A DNA stretch of 64,000 nucleotides from Pseudomonas putida (GTDB lineage Bacteria > Pseudomonadota > Gammaproteobacteria > Pseudomonadales > Pseudomonadaceae): NCBI RefSeq assembly GCF_002741075.1, contig NZ_CP016634.1, forward strand, positions 4,308,001-4,372,000. The letters run 5' to 3'. A program made the position numbers and the translations under genes. Positions within the stretch are counted from its first letter, which is position 1. Each line of letters starts with the position of its first letter. The notes below the pieces were generated by a model. It saw only the letters and a program-made list of their open reading frames with translations, was not told where the DNA came from and did no database searches. Positions 30,084-38,976 of the stretch are shown in pieces.

Positions 30084-30152
30084 TTCATGTGGTATTTGTT
30101 TGTAGGAATTGTCTACAGTAGCGGCACAACAATAAACAAGTGAGCCTGCTCC

Positions 30153-31670
30153 ATGACTACGTCCCCTAGCACGTCTCCCACCAAACGTCCCGAAGACGAA
30201 AACCTCGGGCTTGGTGCCAACTTGGCTTATGGTCTGCAGCACGTATTGACCATGTATGGGGGCATCGTTGCCGTACCCCTGATCCTCGGCCAGGCAGCAG
30301 GCCTGGCACCTGCGGAGATCGGTATCCTGATCGCCGCGTCGTTGTTTGCCGGCGGACTGGCAACCTTGTTGCAAACCCTCGGCCTGCCGTTCTTCGGCTG
30401 CCAGCTACCGCTGGTACAAGGGGTTTCGTTCGCAGGCGTGGCAACCATGGGCGCCATTCTCAGCAGCCAGGATGGCGGCGGTCTGCCGGGGGTGCTCGGT
30501 GCGGTGATGGCAGCGTCGTTCATTGGCTTTCTCATTACCCCGGTGTTCTCGCGCATCACCAAGTTCTTCCCGCCGCTGGTGACCGGTATCGTCATCACCA
30601 CCATCGGCCTCACCCTGATGCCTGTCGCCGCACGCTGGGTCATGGGCGGCAACAGTGCCTCACCGGAGTTCGGCAGCGTGGCCAACATCGGCTTGGCGGC
30701 ACTGACCTTCGCCATCGTCCTGGTGCTGAGCAAGCTGGGCAGCGCGACCATCTCGCGTCTGTCAATCCTGCTGGCCATGGTCATCGGCACCCTGATCGCC
30801 TGGTCGCTGGGCATGACCGACTTCAGCAAGGTCACCGAAGGCCCGATCTTCGCCTTCCCCACTCCGTTCCATTTCGGCATGCCGACCTTCCACATCGCCG
30901 CGATCCTGTCGATGTGCATCGTGATCATGGTGACCCTGGTGGAAACCTCGGCAGACATCCTCGCCGTGGGTGAGATCATCGACACCAAGGTCGACTCCAA
31001 GCGTCTGGGCAACGGCCTGCGCGCCGACATGGCCTCAAGCATCCTGGCGCCGATCTTCGGCTCCTTCACCCAGAGCGCCTTCGCCCAGAACGTCGGTCTG
31101 GTGGCCGTGACCGGGGTCAAGAGCCGCTACGTGGTGGCCACCGGTGGTGTGATTCTGGTGGTCCTGGGTCTGCTGCCGATCATGGGTCGCATCATCGCCG
31201 CAGTACCTACCCCGGTACTGGGTGGCGCCGGCATCGTGCTGTTCGGCACCGTGGCAGCCAGCGGCATCCGCACCCTGTCGACGGTCAACTACAAGAACAA
31301 CGTCAACCTGATCATCGTCGCCGCCTCCCTGGGCTTCGGCATGATCCCGATCGCTGCGCCGACCTTCTACCACAACTTCCCGAGCTGGTTCGAAACCATC
31401 TTCCACTCGGGCATCAGTTCCGCAGCGATCATGGCCATCCTGCTGAACCTGCTGTTCAACCACGTCAAGACCGGCAATTCGGACCAACAGTCGGTGTTCG
31501 CCGCCGCCTACGAACGCACCATCCAGTACTCGGACATCTCGTGCCTGCGTGATGGCGACTACTTTAAAGATGGCAAGCTGTTCGACGCCGAAGGCAACGA
31601 AGTGCCCGTGATGGAAATCGACGAAGATGGCAACCAAGCGCCCCGGCGCAAAGCGTTAGCCGAGCACTGA
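30153..31670 (+). CDS. NCS2 family xanthine/urate permease
   Basis: This 505-residue nucleobase:cation symporter has about 12-14 membrane helices. NCS2 signatures are GLQHVLTMYGG in the first helix, QLPLVQGVSFAGVATMG, the substrate-contact helix VTLVETSADILAVGEI (Glu), and FGSFTQSAFAQNVGLVAVTGVKSR (Gln/Asn). This pattern fits the xanthine/urate branch rather than uracil. The C-terminal 60 residues form a hydrophilic acidic tail. A terminator follows. The 260 bases upstream are A/T-rich and hold a GntR-like palindrome. Confidence 0.88.
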   Translation: MTTSPSTSPTKRPEDENLGLGANLAYGLQHVLTMYGGIVAVPLILGQAAGLAPAEIGILIAASLFAGGLATLLQTLGLPFFGCQLPLVQGVSFAGVATMGAILSSQDGGGLPGVLGAVMAASFIGFLITPVFSRITKFFPPLVTGIVITTIGLTLMPVAARWVMGGNSASPEFGSVANIGLAALTFAIVLVLSKLGSATISRLSILLAMVIGTLIAWSLGMTDFSKVTEGPIFAFPTPFHFGMPTFHIAAILSMCIVIMVTLVETSADILAVGEIIDTKVDSKRLGNGLRADMASSILAPIFGSFTQSAFAQNVGLVAVTGVKSRYVVATGGVILVVLGLLPIMGRIIAAVPTPVLGGAGIVLFGTVAASGIRTLSTVNYKNNVNLIIVAASLGFGMIPIAAPTFYHNFPSWFETIFHSGISSAAIMAILLNLLFNHVKTGNSDQQSVFAAAYERTIQYSDISCLRDGDYFKDGKLFDAEGNEVPVMEIDEDGNQAPRRKALAEH

Positions 31671-31690
31671 TCGCCCGTAGAGGTGATCGA

Positions 31691-31725
31691 GGGGAGCCGA
31701 TGCGCATCGTCGGCTCCCCTTTTTC
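31691..31725 (+). terminator. Terminator after the purine permease
   Basis: GGGGAGCCGA and TCGGCTCCCC form a ten-base stem (nine-base loop) followed by TTTTT, 20 bases after the stop. Confidence 0.9.
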
Positions 31726-31760
31726 TTTGTTCTGAACTGGCCCGATGCCGCGGCGCTTTG

Positions 31761-31842
31761 TTCGCGGGCAACCCGCTCCGACAGGTTCTCCAGCACTCTC
31801 AGTAGCGGCGCGGTACCTGTGGAAGCGGGTTTACCCGCGAAA
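31761..31842. repeat. REP pair
   Basis: TTCGCGGGCAACCCGCTCC and GAAGCGGGTTTACCCGCGAA are inverted REP units between two convergent genes (permease and radA). Confidence 0.88.
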
Positions 31843-31856
31843 GGGCCGCTGCGATG

Positions 31857-33224
31857 TCACTCGAACAACGCATCCAGCGCCTGCTCAAGGCGCGTCACCG
31901 CAATGACCTGCAAACCTGCCGGCGCCTCCTTCGGCGCATTGCCCTTGGGCACGATCGCGCGCTTGAAACCATGCTTGGCAGCTTCCTTGAGGCGCTCCTG
32001 ACCACTGGGTACAGGGCGTACTTCGCCAGACAAGCCGATCTCGCCGAACACCAGCAACCCATGGGCCAGCGGGCGGTTGCGCAGGCTGGACATCACCGCT
32101 GCGAGCAGCGCCAGGTCCGACGCCGTCTCCAGCACCTTCACCCCGCCCACCACGTTGAGGAACACGTCCTGATCATGGGTGGGAATGCCGCCATGGCGGT
32201 GCAACACCGCCAGCAGCATGGCCAGGCGGTTCTGGTCCAGCCCCAGGGTGACCCGGCGAGGGTTGGCCAGGTGGCTGTCGTCCACCAACGCCTGGACTTC
32301 CACCAGCATCGGCCGGGTGCCCTCCCAGGTGGCCATGACCACGCTGCCGGGAACCTCCTCCTGGGTGCGGTTGAGGAAGATCGCCGACGGGTTGGAGACC
32401 TCCTTGAGTCCTCGGTCGGTCATGCCGAACACGCCCAGTTCGTTGACGGCGCCGAAGCGGTTCTTCACCGCCCGCAGCAGGCGCAGGCGGCCATCGGACT
32501 CGCCTTCGAAATACAGCACGGTGTCGACCATGTGCTCCAGCACCCGCGGCCCGGCCAGCGAGCCCTCCTTGGTGACGTGCCCCACCAGGAAGATCGCCGT
32601 ACCGCTCTGCTTGGCATAACGCACCAACAATGCCGTGCTCTCGCGCACCTGGGCGACGCCGCCGGGGGCCGACTGCAACTGCTCGGTGAAGATGGTCTGG
32701 ATCGAGTCGATGACCATGACCCGGGGCTTTTCCACCCGTGCGGTGGCGATGATCGTCTCGATGCAGGTCTCGGTCATCACCTTGAGCTGTTCCTGGGGCA
32801 GGCCCAGGCGCCGTGAGCGCATGGCCACCTGCTGCTGGGACTCCTCCCCGGTGACATACAGGGCCGGCATGCGGGTGGCGATGTTGCACAGGGTCTGCAG
32901 GAGGATGGTCGACTTGCCGATACCAGGGTCGCCGCCGATGAGCACCACCGAGCCATCCACCAGGCCGCCGCCGAGCACTCGGTCGAGTTCGGTGCTGCTG
33001 GTGGTAAAGCGCGGGATTTCCTCGACGCTGACTTCGGCCAGGGTCTTGATCTGCGCCTGTTGCCCAGCCCAGCCGGTACGCCCGGCCGGCGCCGCGGCGC
33101 CACCGCTTTCGATCATGGTTTCGACCAGGGTGTTCCAGGCCCCGCATTCGCCGCACTGGCCTGCCCATTTGGGAAAGGTTGCGCCGCACTCGGTGCAGCC
33201 ATACAAGCGCTTGGCCTTGGCCAT
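31857..33224 (-). CDS. radA: DNA repair protein RadA
   Basis: RadA is a RecA-like helicase that promotes branch migration during recombinational repair. The 455-residue protein has an N-terminal zinc finger (C10, C13, C24, C27), a RecA-like ATPase with Walker A GGDPGIGKST, and the RadA-specific KNRFG motif. The C-terminal Lon-like domain shows VVGGVKVLETASDLALLAAV and GEIGLSGEVRPV. The ATG at 33224 gives MAKAKRLYGCTECG, the family N-terminus. Confidence 0.97.
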   Translation of the reverse strand: MAKAKRLYGCTECGATFPKWAGQCGECGAWNTLVETMIESGGAAAPAGRTGWAGQQAQIKTLAEVSVEEIPRFTTSSTELDRVLGGGLVDGSVVLIGGDPGIGKSTILLQTLCNIATRMPALYVTGEESQQQVAMRSRRLGLPQEQLKVMTETCIETIIATARVEKPRVMVIDSIQTIFTEQLQSAPGGVAQVRESTALLVRYAKQSGTAIFLVGHVTKEGSLAGPRVLEHMVDTVLYFEGESDGRLRLLRAVKNRFGAVNELGVFGMTDRGLKEVSNPSAIFLNRTQEEVPGSVVMATWEGTRPMLVEVQALVDDSHLANPRRVTLGLDQNRLAMLLAVLHRHGGIPTHDQDVFLNVVGGVKVLETASDLALLAAVMSSLRNRPLAHGLLVFGEIGLSGEVRPVPSGQERLKEAAKHGFKRAIVPKGNAPKEAPAGLQVIAVTRLEQALDALFE

Positions 33225-33399
33225 GGGCTCAGTCTCCTGGAAAAATCGCCATGATAGCCGAGCCGGACGTGTCTCGAACGCGCTCAGGGGCGACAAAACT
33301 ATTCGCTCTAAGCGAAGTCTGTAATCGCGATGCAACGCATGAAGCGCATTGCTGGCTTACACTGCGATTTACCTCTCCATTTGTTACAAGGAATAAACC

Positions 33400-33810
33400 A
33401 TGGGCATGCTCAGTGAATTCAAGGCCTTCGCGGTCAAGGGAAATGTCGTCGACATGGCAGTCGGTATCATCATCGGAGCGGCCTTTGGCAAGATCGTATC
33501 GTCCTTCGTCGGCGACGTGGTCATGCCACCGCTGGGCCTGTTGATTGGCGGCGTGGACTTCAGCGACCTGGCCATCACCCTCAAGGCCGCCGAAGGTGAC
33601 GTGCCGGCGGTAGTGCTGGCCTACGGCAAGTTCATCCAGACGGTGATCGACTTCCTGATCGTCGCCTTCGCCATCTTCATGGGCATCAAGGCGATCAATC
33701 GCCTCAAGCGTGAAGAGGCCGTGGCGCCGAGCGCACCGCCTGTGCCGAGCGCCGAGGAAACCCTGCTGACCGAGATCCGCGACCTGCTCAAGGCGCAGAA
33801 TCGGCAGTGA
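33400..33810 (+). CDS. mscL: Large-conductance mechanosensitive channel
   Basis: MscL is a pentameric inner-membrane channel that releases solutes on hypo-osmotic shock. The 136-residue protein has the N-terminal amphipathic helix [24 protein letters not shown]1 [22 protein letters not shown], a short periplasmic loop, TM2 [21 protein letters not shown], and a C-terminal bundle helix ([15 protein letters not shown]). An AAGGAA Shine-Dalgarno precedes the ATG. Confidence 0.98.
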   Translation: MGMLSEFKAFAVKGNVVDMAVGIIIGAAFGKIVSSFVGDVVMPPLGLLIGGVDFSDLAITLKAAEGDVPAVVLAYGKFIQTVIDFLIVAFAIFMGIKAINRLKREEAVAPSAPPVPSAEETLLTEIRDLLKAQNRQ

Positions 33811-33864
33811 CACAAGGGCCCGCCGGGAGCAGGCAAGCGTAACCCTCCTGCTCCGTGGCATCCT

Positions 33865-33929
33865 CTTCGCGGGTGAACCCGCCCCCACCGGGGCCAGCGC
33901 CGACCTGTGGGGGCGGGTTTACCCACGGC
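33865..33929. repeat. REP pair
   Basis: TTCGCGGGTGAACCCGCCCCCAC and GTGGGGGCGGGTTTACCCACGG form an inverted pair between convergent mscL and fpr. Confidence 0.85.
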
Positions 33930-33931
33930 GT

Positions 33932-34708
33932 TTACCAGTAGTTCTCCACCGCCACCTGCCCTGGCCGCTTGCTCAGGCTCAACTGCAGGTCCCGCGCCTT
34001 CAGGACCTTGCGCGTGTCATCGATCATGTCCGGGTTGCCGCACAGCATGATGCGTGAATGCTCCGGCGACAGCGCCAGCCCCGCCGCCTTTTCCAGCTCA
34101 CCGTTTTCGATCAGCGTGGTGATCCGCGCATTGAGCGCACCCGGATACGCCTCACGGGTGACCACCGGAATGAACTGCAGCTTGCCCGCGAATTCCGCCA
34201 GGTACTCACGTTGCTCGAGGCCTGCAATCAGGTCCAGATAGGCCAGCTCCTTCGCTTCGCGCACCGAATACACCAGCTTGATGTGCTCGAAACGCTCCCA
34301 GGCTTCGAAGTCCTGAAGGATCGACATGAACGGCGCGATGCCGGTGCCTGTCGCCAGCAACCACAGGTCGCGGCCGCCAACGAAGCGGTCGAGGGTCAGG
34401 TAGCCGAAGGCCTGGCGGTCGATCAGCAAGGTATCGCCCTCACCCAGACGGCTCAACTCGCTGGTGAACTCGCCCCCCGGCACGACGATGGAAAAGAAGT
34501 CGAGAAACTCGTCATGGGGCGCGCTGACCATCGAGTACGCCCGCCATACCACGCTGCCGTCGGCCTTGGTCACGCCCAGGCGCGCGAACTGCCCGGAGCG
34601 GAAGCGAAAGCCTGGATCGCGGGTGACCCGCAGAGTGAACAGGCTGGAGGTGAGCGGCTGGACCTCGAGCAGGGTCTGACGGGTGAATTTGTCGGCGCTG
34701 GCGGTCAT
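33932..34708 (-). CDS. fpr: Ferredoxin--NADP reductase (FprB-like)
   Basis: This FAD flavoprotein transfers electrons between NADPH and ferredoxin or flavodoxin. The 258-residue protein has the FAD motif WRAYSMVSAP, the NADP site LLATGTGIAPFMSIL and MLCGNPDMIDDT, and ends VAVENYW with a C-terminal aromatic residue. The ATG at 34708 has GGAG six bases upstream; two earlier ATGs in frame lack this. The position next to mscL matches the PA4615 type, distinct from the better-studied FprA. A role in redox homeostasis is inferred. Confidence 0.9.
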   Translation of the reverse strand: MTASADKFTRQTLLEVQPLTSSLFTLRVTRDPGFRFRSGQFARLGVTKADGSVVWRAYSMVSAPHDEFLDFFSIVVPGGEFTSELSRLGEGDTLLIDRQAFGYLTLDRFVGGRDLWLLATGTGIAPFMSILQDFEAWERFEHIKLVYSVREAKELAYLDLIAGLEQREYLAEFAGKLQFIPVVTREAYPGALNARITTLIENGELEKAAGLALSPEHSRIMLCGNPDMIDDTRKVLKARDLQLSLSKRPGQVAVENYW

Positions 34709-34877
34709 GACGGACTCCATCGGGCAGGTGCGCCCAGTGTCGCCCAAAGCGCCAGGGATGAACACCGATGGTTTGTAGGGCCTCCATCGTACAAGCGGAC
34801 GGCAAAGCCCTGTAGAATCGCGCCTTTGAAGCTCGACGTGGCCTGCGTCGAACAGATTGGTACCCGAGCCCTACGCC

Positions 34878-36002
34878 ATGCCCCTGCTGACCAGCCCCTT
34901 CGCCGAACTTGACCTGATCCGCCAGCCGGATCAGGCCAACGACCCCTTGCAAGCCTTCGACGCCGCCGACCAGTACCTGCTGGAGCACCTGGCCAGCCAG
35001 GCGCCTGCCGCCGATTGCCGGGTACTGGTGCTCAACGACAGCTTCGGCGCCCTGGCCACCAGCCTGGCGGGCCAGTTGCCGGTCGTCAGCAGCGGCGACT
35101 CGCACCTGGGCCGCGTGGCGCTGGAGAAGAACCTCGCGCGCAACGGCAAGCCGTTCGACAGCGTGCCCTTCGTGCCGGCCAGCGAGACCTGGCAAGGGAC
35201 GTTCGACCGGGTGCTGGTGCGCGTGCCCAAGACCCTGGCCTTGCTTGAAGAACAACTGATTCGCCTGCAAGGCCACCTGGCCCCTGGCGCCGAGGTGATC
35301 GCAGGCGCCATGATCAAGCACCTGCCACGCGCGGCAGGTGACCTGATGGAGAAGTACATCGGTCCGGTTCAGGCGTCGCTGGCGCAGAAGAAGGCCCGGC
35401 TGTTGACCGCCACCGCTGCCGAGCGCCCGAGCGCCCAATCGCCCTACCCTACCCGTTATCGCCTGGAGGCTCCGGCCCTGGAGCTGATCAACCACGCCAA
35501 TGTGTTCTGCCGCGAAGGGCTGGACATCGGCACCCGCGCCTTCCTCCCGCACCTACCGCGCAACCTGGGCCAGGCCCGCGTCGCGGACCTTGGCTGCGGC
35601 AATGGTGTGCTGGCGATCGCCAGCGCGCTGGCCAACCCCGAGGCCCATTACACGCTGGTCGACGAGTCGTACATGGCGGTGCAGTCGGCCCGCGAGAACT
35701 GGCAGGCGGCCCTGGGTGAGCGGGATGTGGAAATCCGCGCCGCCGATGGTCTGGCGGGGCTGGAGAAACAGTCGCTGGACGTGGTGCTGTGCAACCCGCC
35801 GTTCCACCAGCAGCAGGTCGTAGGAGATTTCCTAGCCTGGCGCATGTTCCAGCAGGCCCGTGAGGCGTTGGTCGTGGGTGGGGCGCTGTACATCGTCGGC
35901 AACCGCCACCTGGGCTATCACAGCAAGCTGGGGCGGTTGTTCCGAGGGGTCGAGCAAGTAGCGGCGACGCCGAAGTTCGTGATTCTCAAGGCCCGCAAGT
36001 AA
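34878..36002 (+). CDS. rlmG: 23S rRNA (guanine-1835-N2)-methyltransferase
   Basis: RlmG methylates G1835 of 23S rRNA using SAM. The 374-residue protein has an N-terminal degenerate methyltransferase-like domain and a C-terminal catalytic domain. The latter has the SAM motif VADLGCGNGVLAIASAL and the amino-methyltransferase motif LCNPPFHQQQ. The ATG at 34878 gives the family N-terminus MPLLTSPFAELDL; the seven-residue extension upstream is not conserved as far as I recall. Confidence 0.94.
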   Translation: MPLLTSPFAELDLIRQPDQANDPLQAFDAADQYLLEHLASQAPAADCRVLVLNDSFGALATSLAGQLPVVSSGDSHLGRVALEKNLARNGKPFDSVPFVPASETWQGTFDRVLVRVPKTLALLEEQLIRLQGHLAPGAEVIAGAMIKHLPRAAGDLMEKYIGPVQASLAQKKARLLTATAAERPSAQSPYPTRYRLEAPALELINHANVFCREGLDIGTRAFLPHLPRNLGQARVADLGCGNGVLAIASALANPEAHYTLVDESYMAVQSARENWQAALGERDVEIRAADGLAGLEKQSLDVVLCNPPFHQQQVVGDFLAWRMFQQAREALVVGGALYIVGNRHLGYHSKLGRLFRGVEQVAATPKFVILKARK

Positions 36003-36009
36003 CCTGATC

Positions 36010-36028
36010 GGGGCCGCCTTGCGGCCCC
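36010..36028. terminator. Bidirectional hairpin between rlmG and the oxidase operon
   Basis: GGGGCCGC/GCGGCCCC with a CTT loop lies 7 bases after rlmG and 5 bases after the small oxidase subunit on the opposite strand. T runs are absent. Confidence 0.55.
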
Positions 36029-36033
36029 AGGGT

Positions 36034-36174
36034 TCAATGAGTGCTCAACCCCGCCGCACTCATGAACATCCGCATCAGCCAGGCCACCACGCCGAGGGCG
36101 GCCACGCTGCCCGCCCAGATCAGCACCAGCCAGCCCAGACGCTGCCACAAGGGCTTCTTCTGTTCAGCCATCAT
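36034..36174 (-). CDS. Small membrane subunit of the CIO oxidase (DUF2474, CydX-like)
   Basis: This 46-residue protein, MMAEQKKPLWQRLGW..., has one transmembrane helix (LVLIWAGSVAALGVVAWLM) and a Trp-rich N-terminal cytoplasmic part. An excellent AGGAGG lies seven bases upstream of the first of two adjacent ATGs. It begins 11 bases after cioB, in the position where cydX-type or DUF2474 peptides stabilise bd oxidases. The assignment rests on size, topology and position, with DUF2474 recalled from the family. Confidence 0.85.
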   Translation of the reverse strand: MMAEQKKPLWQRLGWLVLIWAGSVAALGVVAWLMRMFMSAAGLSTH

Positions 36175-36185
36175 CACCCGTCCTC

Positions 36186-37193
36186 CTAGTGATAGCCCTG
36201 GTCATGGGTCACCTTGCCGCGGAACACGTAGTAGCTCCAGAAGGTGTATCCCAGGATGAACGGCAGGATGAACAACGTCCCCACCAGCATGAAGCCCTGG
36301 CTCTGTGGCGGTGCCGCGGCATCCCAGATGGAGATCGACGGCGGGATGATGTTCGGCCAAAGGCTTATGCCCAAGCCGCTGTAACCCAGGAAGATCAGCA
36401 CCAGCGTCAGCAGGAACGGGGTGTAGTGCGCATTGCGCGCCACCGCCCGCAACAGGCCGTAGAAGGTCACCAACACCAGGATCGGCACCGGCATGAACCA
36501 GATCAGGTTGGGCATGCTGAACCAGCGGTCGGCGATCTGCGGATAGGCCAGCGGCGTCCACAGGCTGACGATACCGATCACCGCCAGCAGCACCAGCGCC
36601 AGGGGCCGCCCCAGGTCATGCATCTGCTGTTGCAGCGGGCCTTCGGTCTTCATGATCAGCCAGGTGCAACCAAGCAGGCTGTAGGCCACGATCAGGCCTA
36701 CCCCGGAGAACAGGCTGAACGGGGTCAACCAGTCGAACGCCCCGCCGGCATAGTGGCGGTCGACCACTTTGAAACCTTCGATGAAGGCCCCCAGGGCCAC
36801 GCCCTGGAAGAAGGTCGCCACCAGCGAACCCCAGATGAACGCCTTGTCCCAGAGGTGGCGCTTCTGCGCCGTGGCCTTGAAGCGGAATTCGAACGCCACA
36901 CCCCGGAAGATCAACCCCACCAACATCAGGATCAGCGGCAGGTACAGCGCTTCGAGCACCACCGAGTAGGCCATCGGGAAGGCACCGAACAACCCCGCGC
37001 CCCCCAGCACCAGCCAAGTCTCGTTGCCGTCCCATACGGGGGCCACGGTGTTCATCATCACATCACGGTCACGCTCTGCCTTGACGAAGGGGAAGAGCAT
37101 GCCGATCCCCAGGTCGAAGCCGTCCATCACTACGTACATCATCACACCGAAGATGATGATCACGGCCCAGATCAACGGAAGGTCGATACCCAT
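36186..37193 (-). CDS. cioB: Cyanide-insensitive quinol oxidase subunit II
   Basis: This is subunit II of the bd-type cyanide-insensitive oxidase in the inner membrane. The 335-residue protein has about eight helices. The N-terminus MGIDLPLIWAVIIIFGVMMYVVMDGFDLGIGML and the motif APVWDGNETWLVLGGAGLFGAFP are typical of CydB/CioB. It follows cioA by three bases, so the two are translated from one message. Confidence 0.96.
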   Translation of the reverse strand: MGIDLPLIWAVIIIFGVMMYVVMDGFDLGIGMLFPFVKAERDRDVMMNTVAPVWDGNETWLVLGGAGLFGAFPMAYSVVLEALYLPLILMLVGLIFRGVAFEFRFKATAQKRHLWDKAFIWGSLVATFFQGVALGAFIEGFKVVDRHYAGGAFDWLTPFSLFSGVGLIVAYSLLGCTWLIMKTEGPLQQQMHDLGRPLALVLLAVIGIVSLWTPLAYPQIADRWFSMPNLIWFMPVPILVLVTFYGLLRAVARNAHYTPFLLTLVLIFLGYSGLGISLWPNIIPPSISIWDAAAPPQSQGFMLVGTLFILPFILGYTFWSYYVFRGKVTHDQGYH

Positions 37194-37196
37194 GGC

Positions 37197-38633
37197 TCAG
37201 TTCCCCTTGCTCAGACTGGCGGAATCGGCCTGATGGCCTTCATCGGCGGCGGACAGCGGCCGCGCCGGCGTGCGTTGCTGGCCAGGCCCGCCAGGATTGT
37301 GCTCATCGCCCTCGCCGGTCTTCGGCCCTTTGCGCACCAGGCGCATCATGTAGCCAAGGCCGGTGCCGAACAGCGCGAAGTAGACCACCACGAAGATCAC
37401 CAATGTCAGGCCCAACTGACCGTAGCTGTGGTTGGAAACCCCATCGGCGGTGCGCATCAGGCCATAGACCACCCAAGGTTGACGGCCGATTTCAGTGGTG
37501 AACCAGCCGGCCAGCAGCGCGATCAACCCCGACGGCCCCATCCACAGCACCAGGTGCAGGAATGGCCGCGAGCTATACAACGTGCCGCGCTTGCGCAGCC
37601 ACAGGCTCCAGAAACCGACGGCGATCATCAGAAGGCCCAGGCCGACCATGACCCGGAACGACCAGAACACGATGGTCGAGTTGGGACGGTCTTCGGGCGG
37701 GAACTCCTTCATCGCCGGGACCTGCTTGTCCAGACTGTGGGTCAGGATCAGGCTGCCGAGCGCCGGGATCTCGATCTTGAAGTGGGTGGTCTCGGCCTTC
37801 ATGTCCGGGATGCCGAACAGGATCAGCGGCGTCGGCTCACCGGGCTTGTTTTCCCAATGGCCTTCGATAGCGGCGATCTTCACAGGCTGGTGCTTGAGGG
37901 TATTCAAACCATGGAAGTCACCGATCACCGCCTGAATCGGCGCGACGATCAGCGCCATCCACATGGCCATCGACAGCATCTTGCGCACCGCCGGGTTGTC
38001 CCGCCCGCGCAGCAGGTGCCAGGCGGCCGAGGCGCCGACGAAGAAGGCCGTGGAGACGAACGCGGCAGTGGCCATGTGCATCAGGCGGAAGGGGAAGGAC
38101 GGGTTGAATATCACCGCCAGCCAGTCCACCGGGACCACCCGACCATCGATGATCTCGTGGCCCTGGGGCGTCTGCATCCAGCTGTTGGAGGCCAGGATCC
38201 AGAACGTCGAGACCAGCGTCCCGAGCGCCACCATGACCGTGGAGAAGAAGTGCAGGCCTCGACCGACGCGGTTCCAGCCAAACAGCATGACGCCCAGGAA
38301 GCCCGCCTCGAGGAAGAAGGCCGTGAGCACTTCGTAGGTCAGCAAGGGGCCGGTGATTGCGCCCGCAAAGTCAGAGAAACGGCTCCAGTTGGTGCCGAAC
38401 TGATACGCCATGACCAGGCCTGAGACCACACCCATGCCGAAGTTGACGGCAAAGATCTTGGACCAGAAGTGGTAGAGGTCACGGTAGGTGTTGTTGCCGG
38501 TCCTGAGCCAGAGGCCCTCAAGAACCGCCAGGTAGCTCGCCAGGCCAATGGTGATGGCCGGGAACAGGATATGAAAGGATACGGTAAACGCAAACTGGAT
38601 TCGGGCGAGCTCCAAGGCCTCTAAACCGAACAT
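37197..38633 (-). CDS. cioA: Cyanide-insensitive quinol oxidase subunit I
   Basis: Subunit I binds quinol and the haems and reduces oxygen without pumping protons. The 478-residue protein carries haem-ligand regions in RIQFAFTVSFHILFPAITIG and the helix near GWNRVGRGLHFFSTVMVALG. It also has the quinol site GFHGL-like segment (GDFHGLNTLKHQPVKIAAIEGHW) with a short Q-loop, the CIO form that resists cyanide. The C-terminus is a hydrophilic Gly/Pro-rich tail. An Anr-type site lies 146 bases upstream. Confidence 0.96.
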   Translation of the reverse strand: MFGLEALELARIQFAFTVSFHILFPAITIGLASYLAVLEGLWLRTGNNTYRDLYHFWSKIFAVNFGMGVVSGLVMAYQFGTNWSRFSDFAGAITGPLLTYEVLTAFFLEAGFLGVMLFGWNRVGRGLHFFSTVMVALGTLVSTFWILASNSWMQTPQGHEIIDGRVVPVDWLAVIFNPSFPFRLMHMATAAFVSTAFFVGASAAWHLLRGRDNPAVRKMLSMAMWMALIVAPIQAVIGDFHGLNTLKHQPVKIAAIEGHWENKPGEPTPLILFGIPDMKAETTHFKIEIPALGSLILTHSLDKQVPAMKEFPPEDRPNSTIVFWSFRVMVGLGLLMIAVGFWSLWLRKRGTLYSSRPFLHLVLWMGPSGLIALLAGWFTTEIGRQPWVVYGLMRTADGVSNHSYGQLGLTLVIFVVVYFALFGTGLGYMMRLVRKGPKTGEGDEHNPGGPGQQRTPARPLSAADEGHQADSASLSKGN

Positions 38634-38976
38634 AGTGCTTCCTCTTCAGGTAATCCGGCGTTCGGGCTCGTGACCCTGACGCCCACTGCCCCCACGGTTA
38701 TCGAGTGCGCTGTTGTGGAATTGTTCTGTTCGATCGCAGGGATTGCGGCCAATGGCCAGATCGTTGCATTTGGAACGATTGACCCAAGTCAACGACTGCT
38801 GGCAAGCATAGACCCGAATGCGCCGCCGAGCCGTGTGGTTGATTGCCGCGTGACCGGTTGTCCCACCGTCTTGAAGGGGCGTGAAAAAGCTGCCTGTCTC
38901 GGCAAACAGCAACCGTTTGTTACAAACAGGTGATACCCTGCAGCGCCTCCCCGTACCGAGGTCAAGGCTCACCGAG
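38634..38976. other. Intergenic region between cioA and the MFS gene
   Basis: This 343-base divergent control region holds no ORF that I accept. It contains an Anr-type site (38779-38792) and a perfect GTTTGT-T-ACAAAC palindrome at 38915-38927, nearer the MFS gene. The latter could be an operator for a local regulator. Confidence 0.6.
38779..38792. promoter_or_regulatory. Anr/FNR-type site upstream of cioA
   Basis: TTGACCCAAGTCAA is a perfect 5-4-5 inverted repeat matching the Anr/Dnr consensus TTGAY-N4-RTCAA. In P. aeruginosa Anr represses cioAB when oxygen is low (established knowledge), which fits its position 146 bases before cioA. Confidence 0.7.

Noticed and set aside
38670..38933. 87-residue plus-strand ORF between cioA and the MFS gene
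   Set aside because: It has no ribosome-binding site, an odd composition, and overlaps the Anr-type site and promoter region.
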